Shown: piece by piece, positions 31,325 through 40,250 of the stretch
Position numbering within the stretch: position 1 is the first letter of the stretch
Layout of the letters: every line of letters begins with the position of its first letter
DNA from: Paenalcaligenes suwonensis
GTDB taxonomy: Bacteria; Pseudomonadota; Gammaproteobacteria; Burkholderiales; Burkholderiaceae_B
NCBI RefSeq assembly: GCF_011290505.1
Contig: NZ_JAANPV010000002.1
Location: 62,001 to 126,000 of the forward strand
Reading direction: 5' to 3'
DNA: 64,000 nucleotides
Position numbers and translations under genes: made by a program
The notes under the pieces: model-generated
Seen by the model: only the letters and a program-made list of their open reading frames with translations
Databases searched by the model: none
Told to the model about the DNA's origin: nothing

Positions 31325-32130
31325 CTACGAGCAGTGCCGTGCATATAAGCCAGGAGAAAAACCAAAGCTACGCACAAAATGCCGCGTCATATGGCTTTGA
31401 TCAGCAAAGCCACTAGCGTATGAGGCATCCGCCAATGCCCTTCCCTCGCCAATCAGTCGCTTGGCTATTTGCACCCGCTTTTGCACGGCATACGCATGAG
31501 GCGTAAGCCCGGTCAGGCGCGAAAAAGCACGCACTAACTGAAAGCGACTTAACCCAGATTCTTTTGCTAATGCCGCCAGCGAGATATCGCCTAGCGGATT
31601 ATCATCAATCATCGTTTTAGCAGTACCTGCCGCTGTTCCTAGCACTGGCGATGATGGTACATTGCGGTCCACTAGTAACGGCAATAACAGCAGCAAGTTT
31701 TCCTCAAAGGCCACACAGTCTGCGGCGCCCCCGCCGCTAACACACTGCTGTATAGCTGGCTAAATACGCCTGCCGCCAAGCGACTACGCAGCACAGGATA
31801 GGCAAACTCCTGTAATGAAAATGGCGCATCGGTAGTGATATCCGTAAACTGACGCGCAATGACAGCAGGATCAAAATACAGCATATGCCAACGGCGCACA
31901 TCATCAATAGGCACGCCGTCGTGCACTTCGGCAGGATTCACCGAGATTACATCCCCCGCACTAGCTTCTACCTGACCCCTACCACTTGCCGAGCGCTGCG
32001 CACCTCGCACTACTAACCCTATGCCATATTGCTCGTGCACATGCTTAGCAAAGGTACGGCCGCTTTCTGCCTCGATGATTTCCACACCAAGGTCTGCGAT
32101 ACGTTTCACAGCAAAAGCATGCCTAGCCAT
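31325..32130 (-). pseudogene. AraC family transcriptional regulator, interrupted by a frameshift
   Basis: Two frames together make one AraC-type protein of about 268 residues. The first (32130 to 31672) has an N-terminal cupin sensing domain (KHVHEQYGIGLVVRG, GDVISVNPAEVHDG) and runs into non-family residues after VLAAGAPQ. The second frame resumes with CVAFEENLLLLLPLL and carries both helix-turn-helix units (LAALAKESGLSRFQLVRAF, DASYASGFADQSHMTRHF, FGFSPGLYARH). Adding one base to the five-C run at 31728-31732 restores a continuous reading frame. It could be a real mutation, phase variation or a sequencing error. Probable regulator of the lysE-type gene downstream. Confidence 0.85.
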
Positions 32131-32143
32131 GTGCGCCCTCTGG

Positions 32144-33064
32144 TTACTCTGCCCGCACCCACGGTGCCTTGGCCAAACTACTTGCCAAATAATCCATAAA
32201 TGCCTGCACCCGTGCAGGACGTTTTCGGCCTGGTGGCGTGACTAATGACAGCGACACAGACCCGGCTGACCAATCTTGCATCACATGACGCAATGCGCCG
32301 CTTTGCAAGTGATCCCACACTAAGAAATCGGGCAGCAACGCCAAGCCCATCCCCGCTAACAATGCAGGCTGCAAACCATCCGAATTATTCGCCCGCAACG
32401 ACACCGGCGGCAAATGCTGCACAAACTCGCCTTTAACGGGGTGCTGGAACCGCCAGCTCATGCCAGCTTTAGAGTAGGTGTAAAGCAGTGCTTTGTGGTG
32501 TGCCAGTTCCATAGGATGCTTAGGCTCACCATACGCTTCCAAATACGCTGGCGCCCCCACCAGCAAAATACGTATTTTGCAGATGTTCCTCGCCAACAAG
32601 CTGGAGTCCACCAAGTTTGAAATACGTACCGCCAGATCAAAGCCCTCAGACACCAGATCTACATGTTCGTCGTTGAACTGTATGTCTAGCTCTACCTCGG
32701 GGTTAGCTTTTAAAAAGGTAGGCAACAAGGGCGCTAAGCTGCTCAGACCAAACGACATAGGCGCCGACACCCGTATCATGCCTCGCAAACTCTGGGATTG
32801 CTCAGTGATCTCGGCCTCTACCGCTTCACCCTCTTCTAAGATGCGATTTGCCCGTTCTAGTGCCACATGACCACTTTCCGTCAGTGACATACTGCGCGAC
32901 GTACGATGAAACAGCATAGTTTTCATGCGCTGCTCTAACCGTGTAATCGCTTTGGAAACGGTTGCTGGGGAAAGCGATAACTCCTCTGCCGCGCGCGCAA
33001 ATGACCCTGTGGAAGCCACCGTAGCAAAAATAGCCCACGCTTCTAGGTCTGGTAGTTTTCTCAT
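32144..33064 (-). CDS. LysR family transcriptional regulator
   Basis: 306 residues: winged helix-turn-helix at about 5-65 (ARAAEELSLSPATVSKAITRLEQRM, MLFHRTSRSMSLTESG) and a periplasmic-binding-type effector domain from about 90 (GMIRVSAPMSFGLSSLAPLLPTFL), the CrgA-like subgroup. Divergent from the pirin-nitroreductase pair across 155 bp, so it is a plausible regulator of those genes and itself (inference). The effector is unknown. Confidence 0.92.
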   Translation of the reverse strand: MRKLPDLEAWAIFATVASTGSFARAAEELSLSPATVSKAITRLEQRMKTMLFHRTSRSMSLTESGHVALERANRILEEGEAVEAEITEQSQSLRGMIRVSAPMSFGLSSLAPLLPTFLKANPEVELDIQFNDEHVDLVSEGFDLAVRISNLVDSSLLARNICKIRILLVGAPAYLEAYGEPKHPMELAHHKALLYTYSKAGMSWRFQHPVKGEFVQHLPPVSLRANNSDGLQPALLAGMGLALLPDFLVWDHLQSGALRHVMQDWSAGSVSLSLVTPPGRKRPARVQAFMDYLASSLAKAPWVRAE

Positions 33065-33094
33065 TTATCTCACAGCAAAAATTTCACGAATATA

Positions 33095-33107
33095 GGCTGG
33101 TTCAGCC
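33095..33107. promoter_or_regulatory. Short inverted repeat between lysR-type gene and pirin gene
   Basis: GGCTG-GTT-CAGCC is a perfect 5-bp inverted repeat in the divergent intergenic region. It may be part of a LysR operator, but it is short enough to arise by chance. Confidence 0.25.
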
Positions 33108-33219
33108 AGTGATCACATCAAAAATGGAAAGGATGCTATTCCCAATTTTGGATTCTCAGCCCCATTCTCAGCCCGTACACTAGACACATGATAAAGATTG
33201 TTCTGACTAGGAGCCGCCC

Positions 33220-33933
33220 ATGATTGAGCATCGTCCTTTTACAAGTTTAGGTGGCGCCAACCACGGTTGGCTAGACGCCAAACATCATTTTTCCTTTGCG
33301 GAATACTACGACCCTAAACGTATGCACTGGGGTGCCTTGCGTGTTTGGAACGATGATACCATCGAATCCGGCACTGGCTTTCCACCCCACCCTCACGCAG
33401 ACATGGAGATTATTACCTATGTACGTGAAGGCGCTATCACGCACCAGGACAACTTGGGCAACCAAGGTCGTACCGAAGCAGGGGATGTGCAAGTAATGAG
33501 TGCCGGTACAGGTATCGTGCACTCCGAGTACAACCTAGAACCCACCACCACCCGCATCTTTCAGATTTGGATTATGCCTAACCAACGAGGTATTGCACCG
33601 TCGTGGGGCTCTAGACCTTTTCCTAAAGATGACCGTGCCAACCGCTTTGTTGTGCTCGCCAGCGGCTTTACAGAAGACACTGACGCCCTGCCTATCAGGT
33701 CGGATGCCCGAGTCGTAGGCGCTACCCTTAAAGCTGGTGAGAGCATTAGTTATGACTTTGCCTCACCAGAGCGTTATGGCTATCTGGTACTGGCCAGCGG
33801 CCAAGCAAAAGTGAATGACAAGCTGGTATTGAACGCTCGCGATGGCGCCGCCATTCACCAAGAAAAAACAGTACGTATTACGGCTATAGAAGACGCAGAG
33901 CTCGTAGTGGTAGATGCTCCAGCCGTAAATTAA
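33220..33933 (+). CDS. Pirin family protein (YhhW/quercetinase-like bicupin)
   Basis: 237 residues. The N-terminal cupin carries the metal ligands of the family: two histidines in FPPHPHADMEIITYV, and a histidine plus glutamate in GTGIVHSEYN. The pirin hallmark GALRVWNDD and the linker FQIWIMPN are present. E. coli YhhW of this group opens quercetin in vitro; the natural role is unsettled. Start has GGAG upstream. Followed after 52 bp by a nitroreductase gene, probably one unit under the divergent LysR gene. Confidence 0.9.
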   Translation: MIEHRPFTSLGGANHGWLDAKHHFSFAEYYDPKRMHWGALRVWNDDTIESGTGFPPHPHADMEIITYVREGAITHQDNLGNQGRTEAGDVQVMSAGTGIVHSEYNLEPTTTRIFQIWIMPNQRGIAPSWGSRPFPKDDRANRFVVLASGFTEDTDALPIRSDARVVGATLKAGESISYDFASPERYGYLVLASGQAKVNDKLVLNARDGAAIHQEKTVRITAIEDAELVVVDAPAVN

Positions 33934-33985
33934 AACGTTATTATTACCCGCTATTTTGACCCAACATAAAAACAGGAATTTTCAA

Positions 33986-34585
33986 ATGAGTAACAGCTAC
34001 CTTGCCGCACTAAAAAATCGTCGTACACAATACGCTTTGGGCAAAACACTGCCTCTGTCACAAGCAGAGGTCACCACGCTGATTCAAGACGCCATCCGCT
34101 TGTCTCCCTCTTCTTTCAACTCACAAAGCTCACGCGCTGTGATCTTGTTTGGTAAGGAAAGCGAGAAATTCTGGGAAATCGTCAAAGCCGAATTGCGTCG
34201 CATTGTTCCCGCCGAGGCATTTGCTCCCACCGAAGCTAAAATCAATAGCTTCGCCGCTGGCGCAGGTACTGTACTGTTCTACGAAGACCAAGACACCGTA
34301 CGTGGCTTACAAGAAAAGTTTGCTGCTTACGCCGAAAACTTCCCTATCTGGTCCGAGCAAGCCAGCGGTATGGCTCAATTGGCAGTATGGACTGCCTTAG
34401 CAGACGCCGATATCGGTGCCAGCCTGCAGCATTACAACCCGCTGCCTGACGACGCCGCCGCTAAAGAATGGAACTTGCCTGCGTCGTGGAAACTACGTGC
34501 GCAAATGCCATTTGGTTCGCACGAGCAAGAAATTGGCGATAAATCCTTTATTGATGACGCAGAACGCTTCCAAGTGTTTGCATAA
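33986..34585 (+). CDS. Nitroreductase family protein (Frm2/Hbn1-like)
   Basis: 199 residues from MSNSYLAALKNRRTQYALG, with an AGGAA ribosome site. FMN-dependent oxidoreductase fold: the RRT..LG N-terminal FMN contact, AIRLSPSSFNSQSSRAVIL, and the C-terminal GASLQHYNPL block. This subgroup resembles the fungal Frm2/Hbn1 nitroreductases, linked to redox stress and lipid signalling. Substrate unknown. Pirin plus nitroreductase under a LysR gene suggests a quinone or electrophile response (inference). Confidence 0.88.
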   Translation: MSNSYLAALKNRRTQYALGKTLPLSQAEVTTLIQDAIRLSPSSFNSQSSRAVILFGKESEKFWEIVKAELRRIVPAEAFAPTEAKINSFAAGAGTVLFYEDQDTVRGLQEKFAAYAENFPIWSEQASGMAQLAVWTALADADIGASLQHYNPLPDDAAAKEWNLPASWKLRAQMPFGSHEQEIGDKSFIDDAERFQVFA

Positions 34586-34614
34586 TCACTTATTGAGTGT
34601 TTGCTGCTCAGCCT

Positions 34615-34642
34615 CTACAGCCCTTCATGTGAAGGGCTGTAG
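34615..34642 (+). terminator. Bidirectional terminator between nitroreductase and BAAT-like genes
   Basis: A 13-bp perfect stem (CTACAGCCCTTCA at 34615-34627 with 34630-34642) around a 2-base apex, followed by TCGTTTT. It lies between two converging stops. Confidence 0.82.
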
Positions 34643-34647
34643 TCGTT

Positions 34648-35937
34648 TTAGCCTTGAGGCTTTGCACTCACTGTACGTAAAAATTGCAATACCGCTTTCC
34701 ACGACTCACGCCCAGCTTGAGCATCCGCATAGGGCTGCCCACCCGTGGTACACAGCAATCTAGAGACAGGATGCAAATACGTCGCTTGCGAGGTAGGCAC
34801 ATAAGGGAAGCGTATCGCGTGCCCTGCATGCGGCGTATTCACCCACTGCACTAATGACGGGGTAGACCTTGACGCCAAACGATCTACCACCATCTTACAA
34901 AAACGACTAGCAGGCCACACACCATCGTCCGTCCCTGACAGTAGCAATACCGGCCCTTTAATGCGTTCCACTGGAATACGTGCCGCATCCATCGCTGCAA
35001 TATCTTGCAGCGCTGTTTGTATAGCGAGCTCGTGCCTATGCGGCACGCTGCTATCAAAAGCCTCCCACGATGCATGTCTATTGTTCTGCCATAAGTGACA
35101 CAGCGGCTCGCCATCCACCAACCAAGTAGGGGCCTCCCTACCCATTTCCGGGTCAGCCGCATTTTGTGAGCTGTGCACAAAAGCGCTGGGCGCAAACGCA
35201 ATGACAGCTGACACGGCATTGGGGTACGTGGCAGCTAATAGCAGCGCCAGCTCCGCTCCCCTAGAAAAGCCACTGATTGCCACAAAATCGTGCGCAGGCT
35301 GCACTCGCTGGCGCAACCATGCCATCGCCTGCGTAAAGTATTCGAGATCGGTGTACGAGATGTAATCTGAGCGCCCAGGCACCCTAAAATACCCTAATGC
35401 CAACGCCGCATACCCATGCGAAGCATAGAGCGCAGCCTGATGCTCTTGCAGCCCGCCCTCTGAACCACCCAGCACAATCACAGCAGGCTTAGGTGTAGGG
35501 TCATCAGGCAAAAACAGCACGCCATACACCCCATCTTCTTCTACCTCTATACGCTTCACCTCTACCGCTATACGCTGCACCAACGTAGCGCTGACACTAT
35601 TCACACCACTACGCACACCAATAGTGGTGACTAGCGGGTCAAATACAGACTGATTAAATACCTCACGCGCGGACTCTACCTGCGGCAATTGCGACCAAAT
35701 CAGCCCCATAGCATCGGCCATATCATACGTACTGGCCTCGGCATCTGGCACTTGTTTGGCAAGCTCCACCATCCCTCTGTCATCTGCCATGAACTCGGCA
35801 TAACTGGTCCAGCGCACACCACTTCTCACAGTGGACGCGCTAATCGCCACTTTTTCACCGGGAACCGCACCACGCAACGAAATCTGCCGTGGCACATCAA
35901 TACCCGCATCCTCAGGTGTCACTACTAGATTGAGCAT
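34648..35937 (-). CDS. Acyl-CoA thioester hydrolase/BAAT-like alpha/beta hydrolase
   Basis: 429 residues with the two-part layout of bile-acid-CoA:amino acid N-acyltransferase/acyl-CoA thioesterase proteins: an N-terminal Ig-like thioester-hydrolase domain (about 5-125) and a C-terminal alpha/beta hydrolase (about 135-425). Catalytic triad candidates are S225 in ISGFSRGAEL, D337/D338 in SGTDDGVWP, and H370 or H373 in NTPHAGH. The nucleophile is serine, as expected for thioesterases, whereas the transferases use cysteine. The ATG follows a strong GGGGGAA site. Natural substrate unknown. Confidence 0.85.
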   Translation of the reverse strand: MLNLVVTPEDAGIDVPRQISLRGAVPGEKVAISASTVRSGVRWTSYAEFMADDRGMVELAKQVPDAEASTYDMADAMGLIWSQLPQVESAREVFNQSVFDPLVTTIGVRSGVNSVSATLVQRIAVEVKRIEVEEDGVYGVLFLPDDPTPKPAVIVLGGSEGGLQEHQAALYASHGYAALALGYFRVPGRSDYISYTDLEYFTQAMAWLRQRVQPAHDFVAISGFSRGAELALLLAATYPNAVSAVIAFAPSAFVHSSQNAADPEMGREAPTWLVDGEPLCHLWQNNRHASWEAFDSSVPHRHELAIQTALQDIAAMDAARIPVERIKGPVLLLSGTDDGVWPASRFCKMVVDRLASRSTPSLVQWVNTPHAGHAIRFPYVPTSQATYLHPVSRLLCTTGGQPYADAQAGRESWKAVLQFLRTVSAKPQG

Positions 35938-36237
35938 GCCATTCCCCCGTAATGATGAAGCACCTATAACCCCTGATGTTTATCCTATCAAAACCACCTT
36001 AGCTCGTAGCCATTTTGCCCTTTACTTACCTCTCTACGTGCGTATGTAGTATTTATTTACACCGATACGTGTAACAAAAGATAACAGTATTAGCGCGAAG
36101 TAAGGTCAAAAAAATGGGTATTTATGGCTATTTCCATGGTTTACACATTGTTTTTGCTCGTAATTTAAGAATGGGCGCTGCTTTTATTTGCTACACACTT
36201 ACCTATAGTGAGGTCTACTTTTTCAAGGAGATTGAGC
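35938..36237. other. 300-base divergent intergenic region upstream of bioB
   Basis: No gene is supported here; a short frame at 36114-36374 is a shadow of the bioB start region. It holds the promoters for the BAAT-like gene and bioB and the inverted repeat listed next. Confidence 0.5.
36057..36074. promoter_or_regulatory. Inverted repeat upstream of bioB
   Basis: TTACAC-CGATAC-GTGTAA is a perfect 6-bp inverted repeat with a 6-base centre, 164 bases before the bioB start. It is a possible operator. It does not match the longer BirA-type biotin operator as I know it. Confidence 0.35.
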
Positions 36238-37257
36238 ATGACCTCCCTTCACACTGCCCCGTGGTCAGTAAAAGCTGTTTTAGCCCTATACGAACAACCT
36301 TTCATGGACTTGCTATGGCAGGCCCAAACCGTGCACCGCGAACATCACGATGCCAATCGTATCCAGCTCTCTAGCTTGCTTTCCATTAAAACGGGAGGTT
36401 GCCCTGAAGACTGCTCGTATTGCTCCCAATCATCGCGCTATGACACGGGCATCAAAGCTGAAAAGCTGTTGGATAAAGAAGCCGTCATCGAAGCCGCGCT
36501 AAATGCCAAAGCCAATGGCGCAACCCGTTTTTGTATGGGTGCAGCATGGCGTTCGCCCAGTGAGGCACAACTGGATAAAGTCATTGAGCTCATTCAAGCT
36601 GTGAAATCGCTAGGCATGGAAAGCTGCGTAACCTTGGGTATGCTCAAACCCGGCCAAGCCGAACGGCTAAAAGAAGGTGGTTTGGACTACTACAACCACA
36701 ACTTAGATACGTCGGAAGACTACTACAGCAAAATCATTACAACGCGTAGCTACCAAGACAGGCTAGACACTTTGGATCGTGTGCATGCAGCAGGTTTAAA
36801 CACCTGTAGTGGCGGCATTGTGGGCCTAGGCGAGGATCGCGAACAACGCGCTGCCTTCATCGCTCAACTCGCCAATCGGCGCCCTTACCCTGAATCCGTG
36901 CCCATCAACCAGCTAGCCCCCATCCCCGGCACACCGATGGCAGACAATGCCGCCTTAGATGACCTAGAGTTTGTGCGCACCATTGCCATTGCCCGCATCA
37001 CCATGCCCACCGCTGCCGTACGGTTATCGGCCGGTCGCTCTAGCATGAGCGACACCATGCAAACCCTGTGCTTTATGGCCGGCGCTAACTCTATTTTCTA
37101 TGGTGACCAATTACTTACCACTGAAAACCCACAATTCATGGCAGACAAGCAGTTGCTGCAATCCTTAGGTCTAAACAGCCACTGCTACACTCAACCCCAT
37201 GAACCGCACGCTGTAGCGCCTGCAGCAGGCCCACAAGCCGTGTTAGAGGCCCTGTAA
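36238..37257 (+). CDS. bioB: Biotin synthase
   Basis: Radical-SAM enzyme that inserts sulfur into dethiobiotin. 339 residues from [20 protein letters not shown], with AAGGAG 8 bases upstream. The SAM cluster cysteines are C55, C59 and C62 in [32 protein letters not shown] and the arginine-containing AAVRLSAGR block that holds the [2Fe-2S] sulfur donor follow. No bioA, bioF or bioD gene is present here, so biotin genes are scattered in this genome or partly absent. The permease gene follows 11 bases later. Confidence 0.95.
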   Translation: MTSLHTAPWSVKAVLALYEQPFMDLLWQAQTVHREHHDANRIQLSSLLSIKTGGCPEDCSYCSQSSRYDTGIKAEKLLDKEAVIEAALNAKANGATRFCMGAAWRSPSEAQLDKVIELIQAVKSLGMESCVTLGMLKPGQAERLKEGGLDYYNHNLDTSEDYYSKIITTRSYQDRLDTLDRVHAAGLNTCSGGIVGLGEDREQRAAFIAQLANRRPYPESVPINQLAPIPGTPMADNAALDDLEFVRTIAIARITMPTAAVRLSAGRSSMSDTMQTLCFMAGANSIFYGDQLLTTENPQFMADKQLLQSLGLNSHCYTQPHEPHAVAPAAGPQAVLEAL

Positions 37258-37268
37258 CCGGTATCATC

Positions 37269-38132
37269 ATGCACCTACTTCTTTTCAGTATTGCCTGCAG
37301 TGTAGGCGTTTCAATTTTTCTGAAACTGGCACGTCGATATCAATTGGATGTGGGTCAGGCCGTTGCCATCAACTACCTGACCGCTATTACCCTCTGTGTG
37401 CTGCTGTTACGCCCAGATCCTATGAGCGTGCTATCTGGTAATACCCCCTTCTGGGTACTGGGAAGTTTGGGGCTACTGCTGCCTAGTGTGTTTGTCATCA
37501 TGAGCAAAGCCGTGGAGCAAGCAGGTATTGTTCGTAGCGATGCTGCGCAGCGCCTGTCCCTGCTGATCCCACTGCTGGCTGCTGTATTTATTTTTGACGA
37601 GTCCATTACTGGCTATAAAGGCTACGGTATAGCCTTAGCCTTAGTAGCCTTGCTGTGCTTGTTATCACGCCCTAAAGTGCTAAACACACCCGCCGCCTTT
37701 ACTCAGCCCACGACTCAGCACGCCACAACGTGGTTGCTGGTGGTGTGGTTAGGTTTCGGGATCATCGATATCCTGTTTAAACAGTTATCTAAAGCAGGGG
37801 CTCAATTTGCAGGCAGCTTGGTGGTCAGCTTTGCGATTGCAGGCGTAGTAATGCTAGCTTGGCTGCTGTTACAACGCACTCGTTGGTCACGACGTAGTTT
37901 GCTTTCAGGCATATTGCTGGGCGCCTTGAACTTCAGCAACATCTACTTCTATATACGTGCCCACCAGCATTACTCCGAGAACCCCACCTTAGTGTTTTCT
38001 GCCATGAACATTGGCGTCATCAGCTTAGGCACACTTATAGGGGCGGGGTTCTTTAAAGAAAAGCTCTCTTGGCTAAATATGGTCGGGATTATCTTAGCGA
38101 TTGGGGCGATTCTGCTGCTGTTTCCTCGCTAG
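37269..38132 (+). CDS. DMT-superfamily (EamA-like) permease
   Basis: 287 residues with about ten hydrophobic helices in two repeats, as in EamA/drug-metabolite transporters. Marks are the N-terminal GVSIFLKLARRYQLDVGQAVAINYL and the second repeat ending FFKEKLSWLNMVGIILAIGAILLL, the classical ExL..xxxxGxxLIxxG ending. Substrate unknown. It starts 11 bp after bioB, so co-transcription, perhaps with a precursor or vitamin transport role, is possible but unproved. Its last 44 bases overlap the end of the converging MFS gene. Confidence 0.85.
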   Translation: MHLLLFSIACSVGVSIFLKLARRYQLDVGQAVAINYLTAITLCVLLLRPDPMSVLSGNTPFWVLGSLGLLLPSVFVIMSKAVEQAGIVRSDAAQRLSLLIPLLAAVFIFDESITGYKGYGIALALVALLCLLSRPKVLNTPAAFTQPTTQHATTWLLVVWLGFGIIDILFKQLSKAGAQFAGSLVVSFAIAGVVMLAWLLLQRTRWSRRSLLSGILLGALNFSNIYFYIRAHQHYSENPTLVFSAMNIGVISLGTLIGAGFFKEKLSWLNMVGIILAIGAILLLFPR

Positions 38133-39459
38133 GTGATTCCATGGGCTCCGGTGGCGTAAACTCGTCTAACTCGGGGCCCTCTTCTTCGATCACAGGGTCG
38201 TGAGAGATATCACTGCTGATATCCACCCGTGGATCTAGCACCCCAGCCACACTGGAACCCTGTAGTTCCGGCATAGGCACAAACTCGGTAGGTGCGTCGG
38301 GGCTTAAATGCTCGCCAGTCACTTTCTGCTGACGTACCACCAGCACCAACGTTGCACTACACGCTGCTACAAATACGTAGAAGAGCGCACTGCTAACCTT
38401 GTTCATTAACACCCCTACCATTAAGGGGCCAATACAGGCGCCTAAGCCATACATAATATACAAAATGGCGCTTAAGCCCACCCGACGCTCGGGGTCTACG
38501 TTATCGTTCGCGAGCGCTGTGCCCAAGGGGTATAGCGTGAACTGCAAAACACCTATAGCGGCTCCTAAGCCTAGCAAGACCTGAAAGGGGATATCCAACC
38601 AGCCCCACAGCGGAATCGCCAGCGCCGTCAAACTAATCGCGTTAATACGTATGAGCGCGACGCGATTAAAACGGTCAGCCAACCACCCCACGGGCCACTG
38701 TGCTACCACACCAGCCGCCACGGATACCGCCACAAATAAAGCGGCCTCGTCGTTACCTAAACCTACCCGTACCCCATATACCGGTGCCAAACCATAAAAC
38801 GAACCGGTAATCATGCCCGAGACAAAGAGCACCACCATAGACATGGGAACGCGCTCAAGATAGTAGCGTGCATTAATGGGAGCTGGCACTTGCAGCGCTG
38901 GGCTCATGCGTCGAGTTAGCGCTATAGGCACCAAACTGAACACCGAACATATAGCCACAAATACCAGCGGCTTGTAATCCAGTTCAGGGAACAGGGTCAG
39001 CACCACCTGCCCTAACACCGTACCTAAACTGGACATCAGCATATAAAACGCAAATACCACGCCGCGTTTTTCGTTATCTGTTTGTTCGTTTAACCAACTT
39101 TCTATACCCATGTATTGGGTAACCATGGCCGCCCCCGCTAGGAATCGCAATCCTAGCCATAGCCACATGTTATCTACCAGTATCTGCGCCAGAATACAGA
39201 CGGTAAGCATCGCCGCACTGGCTGCATAAGCACGTATGTGCCCGACGCCAATAATCAACCGGTGACCAGCCCTCGCGCCCACCACCAAACCGAAGTAATA
39301 CGCCGCAATCAATCCACCAATCCACACTTCGGATACGGACTGCTCTGACAATCGCAAACCAATAAAGGTATTGAACAAGCCAGAACCTGTTAACAACACC
39401 AACGTTGCCAGATACAAGGAGAAAAATGCGCCTACAGAGCCTGCCATGCCACGGTCCAT
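38089..39459 (-). CDS. MFS transporter (YcaD-like) with acidic C-terminal tail
   Basis: 456 residues: twelve predicted helices over about residues 8-385, then a cytoplasmic tail of ~65 residues, rich in E, D, P and S (VIEEEGPELDEFTPPEPMESPSEE). The helix-2 loop has AYYFGLVVGARAGHRLIIGVGHIRAY, and WPVGWLADRFNRVALIR matches the central MFS motif. Layout resembles the YcaD/UMF2 group; substrate unknown. An internal start at MAGSVG (codon 5) is equally possible. The 3' end overlaps the DMT permease by 44 bases, with most of the tail lying beside, not inside, the overlap. Confidence 0.85.
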   Translation of the reverse strand: MDRGMAGSVGAFFSLYLATLVLLTGSGLFNTFIGLRLSEQSVSEVWIGGLIAAYYFGLVVGARAGHRLIIGVGHIRAYAASAAMLTVCILAQILVDNMWLWLGLRFLAGAAMVTQYMGIESWLNEQTDNEKRGVVFAFYMLMSSLGTVLGQVVLTLFPELDYKPLVFVAICSVFSLVPIALTRRMSPALQVPAPINARYYLERVPMSMVVLFVSGMITGSFYGLAPVYGVRVGLGNDEAALFVAVSVAAGVVAQWPVGWLADRFNRVALIRINAISLTALAIPLWGWLDIPFQVLLGLGAAIGVLQFTLYPLGTALANDNVDPERRVGLSAILYIMYGLGACIGPLMVGVLMNKVSSALFYVFVAACSATLVLVVRQQKVTGEHLSPDAPTEFVPMPELQGSSVAGVLDPRVDISSDISHDPVIEEEGPELDEFTPPEPMESPSEETAAESPQSLR

Positions 39460-39464
39460 TTTCT

Positions 39465-39490
39465 AAAAAATTGCCGACCCTGAGGTCGGC
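39465..39490 (-). terminator. Terminator of the peroxiredoxin gene
   Basis: On the minus strand GCCGACC and GGTCGGC form a 7-bp stem around a 4-base loop, followed by AATTTTTT. The T-run ends just before the MFS start codon. Confidence 0.88.
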
Positions 39491-39548
39491 AGATTCACTT
39501 CATCTCTCACCCTTGATTTACGCAAAACCAAGGGGAAAGCAGTCTGCC

Positions 39549-40052
39549 CTACAGCTGTTTCAACAGCGTGTCGGCATCGCTACGCTCGTAGCCACCGCCG
39601 TCTTCCAGATTCAGGATTTTCACTACGCCATCTTCCAGCAATGCGGAATAACGACGTGAACGTACACCCAAACCTTTGGCTGTCAAATCTAGCTCTAGAC
39701 CCAATTTTGCTGTCCAGTCGCCGCTACCATCCGCTAGCAAGCGTACTTTGCCTTCCGCGTTTTGGTCTTTAGCCCATGCACCCATTACAAATGCATCGTT
39801 TACCGCTACGCACCAGATTTCGTCTACGCCTTTAGCTTTGAATTCAGCCGCTTTAGCAATAAAGCCTGGCAGGTGTTGTTCAGAGCACGTAGGAGTGAAA
39901 GCACCCGGTACCGCAAACAGTACAATTTTTTTACCTGCTACGGCATCAGCTACCTGAAAACTATTAGGGCCCAGCGCGCATGTATCTGTCGCTGTTAGCA
40001 CATATTCTGCCAATGTTGCGTTAGGGACTTTGTCGCCAACTTTAATTGTCAT
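39549..40052 (-). CDS. Peroxiredoxin (Prx5/AhpE-like, thiol peroxidase)
   Basis: 167 residues. Reduces hydrogen and organic peroxides in the cytoplasm. The peroxidatic cysteine is C56 in VPGAFTPTCSEQHLPGF, the diagnostic Prx5 motif; other cysteines are C25 and C81, either of which might act as a resolving partner. GVRSRRYSALLEDG is the conserved C-terminal arginine block. No glutaredoxin domain is fused. Monocistronic, with terminators on both sides. Confidence 0.93.
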   Translation of the reverse strand: MTIKVGDKVPNATLAEYVLTATDTCALGPNSFQVADAVAGKKIVLFAVPGAFTPTCSEQHLPGFIAKAAEFKAKGVDEIWCVAVNDAFVMGAWAKDQNAEGKVRLLADGSGDWTAKLGLELDLTAKGLGVRSRRYSALLEDGVVKILNLEDGGGYERSDADTLLKQL

Positions 40053-40178
40053 GGTTTCTCCACCTCATAAACCTGCATAAATTACGGCCATGCCGTTCAC
40101 CAATGAGTATGATGCCGCATTCTGCGTGACAAACCGGTAGACGGCGTCAAAACATCCACTCACTCGTCTACATGATAC

Positions 40179-40218
40179 AACAAGACCTGGTGGTGTCAGG
40201 CACCTACCAGGTCTTGTT
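40179..40218 (-). terminator. Strong hairpin ending the TRAP operon
   Basis: A 13-bp perfect stem (AACAAGACCTGGT with ACCAGGTCTTGTT); the loop can add GGTG/CACC pairs. It lies 33 bp after the dctM stop. The following T-run is interrupted (TTGTTGTATC), so it may work partly as a 3'-end stabiliser. Confidence 0.7.
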
Positions 40219-40250
40219 TGTATCCAGTCATAACCTCTATATAGAGATTG

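Noticed and set aside
36114-36374. 86-codon frame overlapping the start of bioB
   Set aside because: Different frame from bioB, no ribosome site, and no family features; the bioB start is clear.
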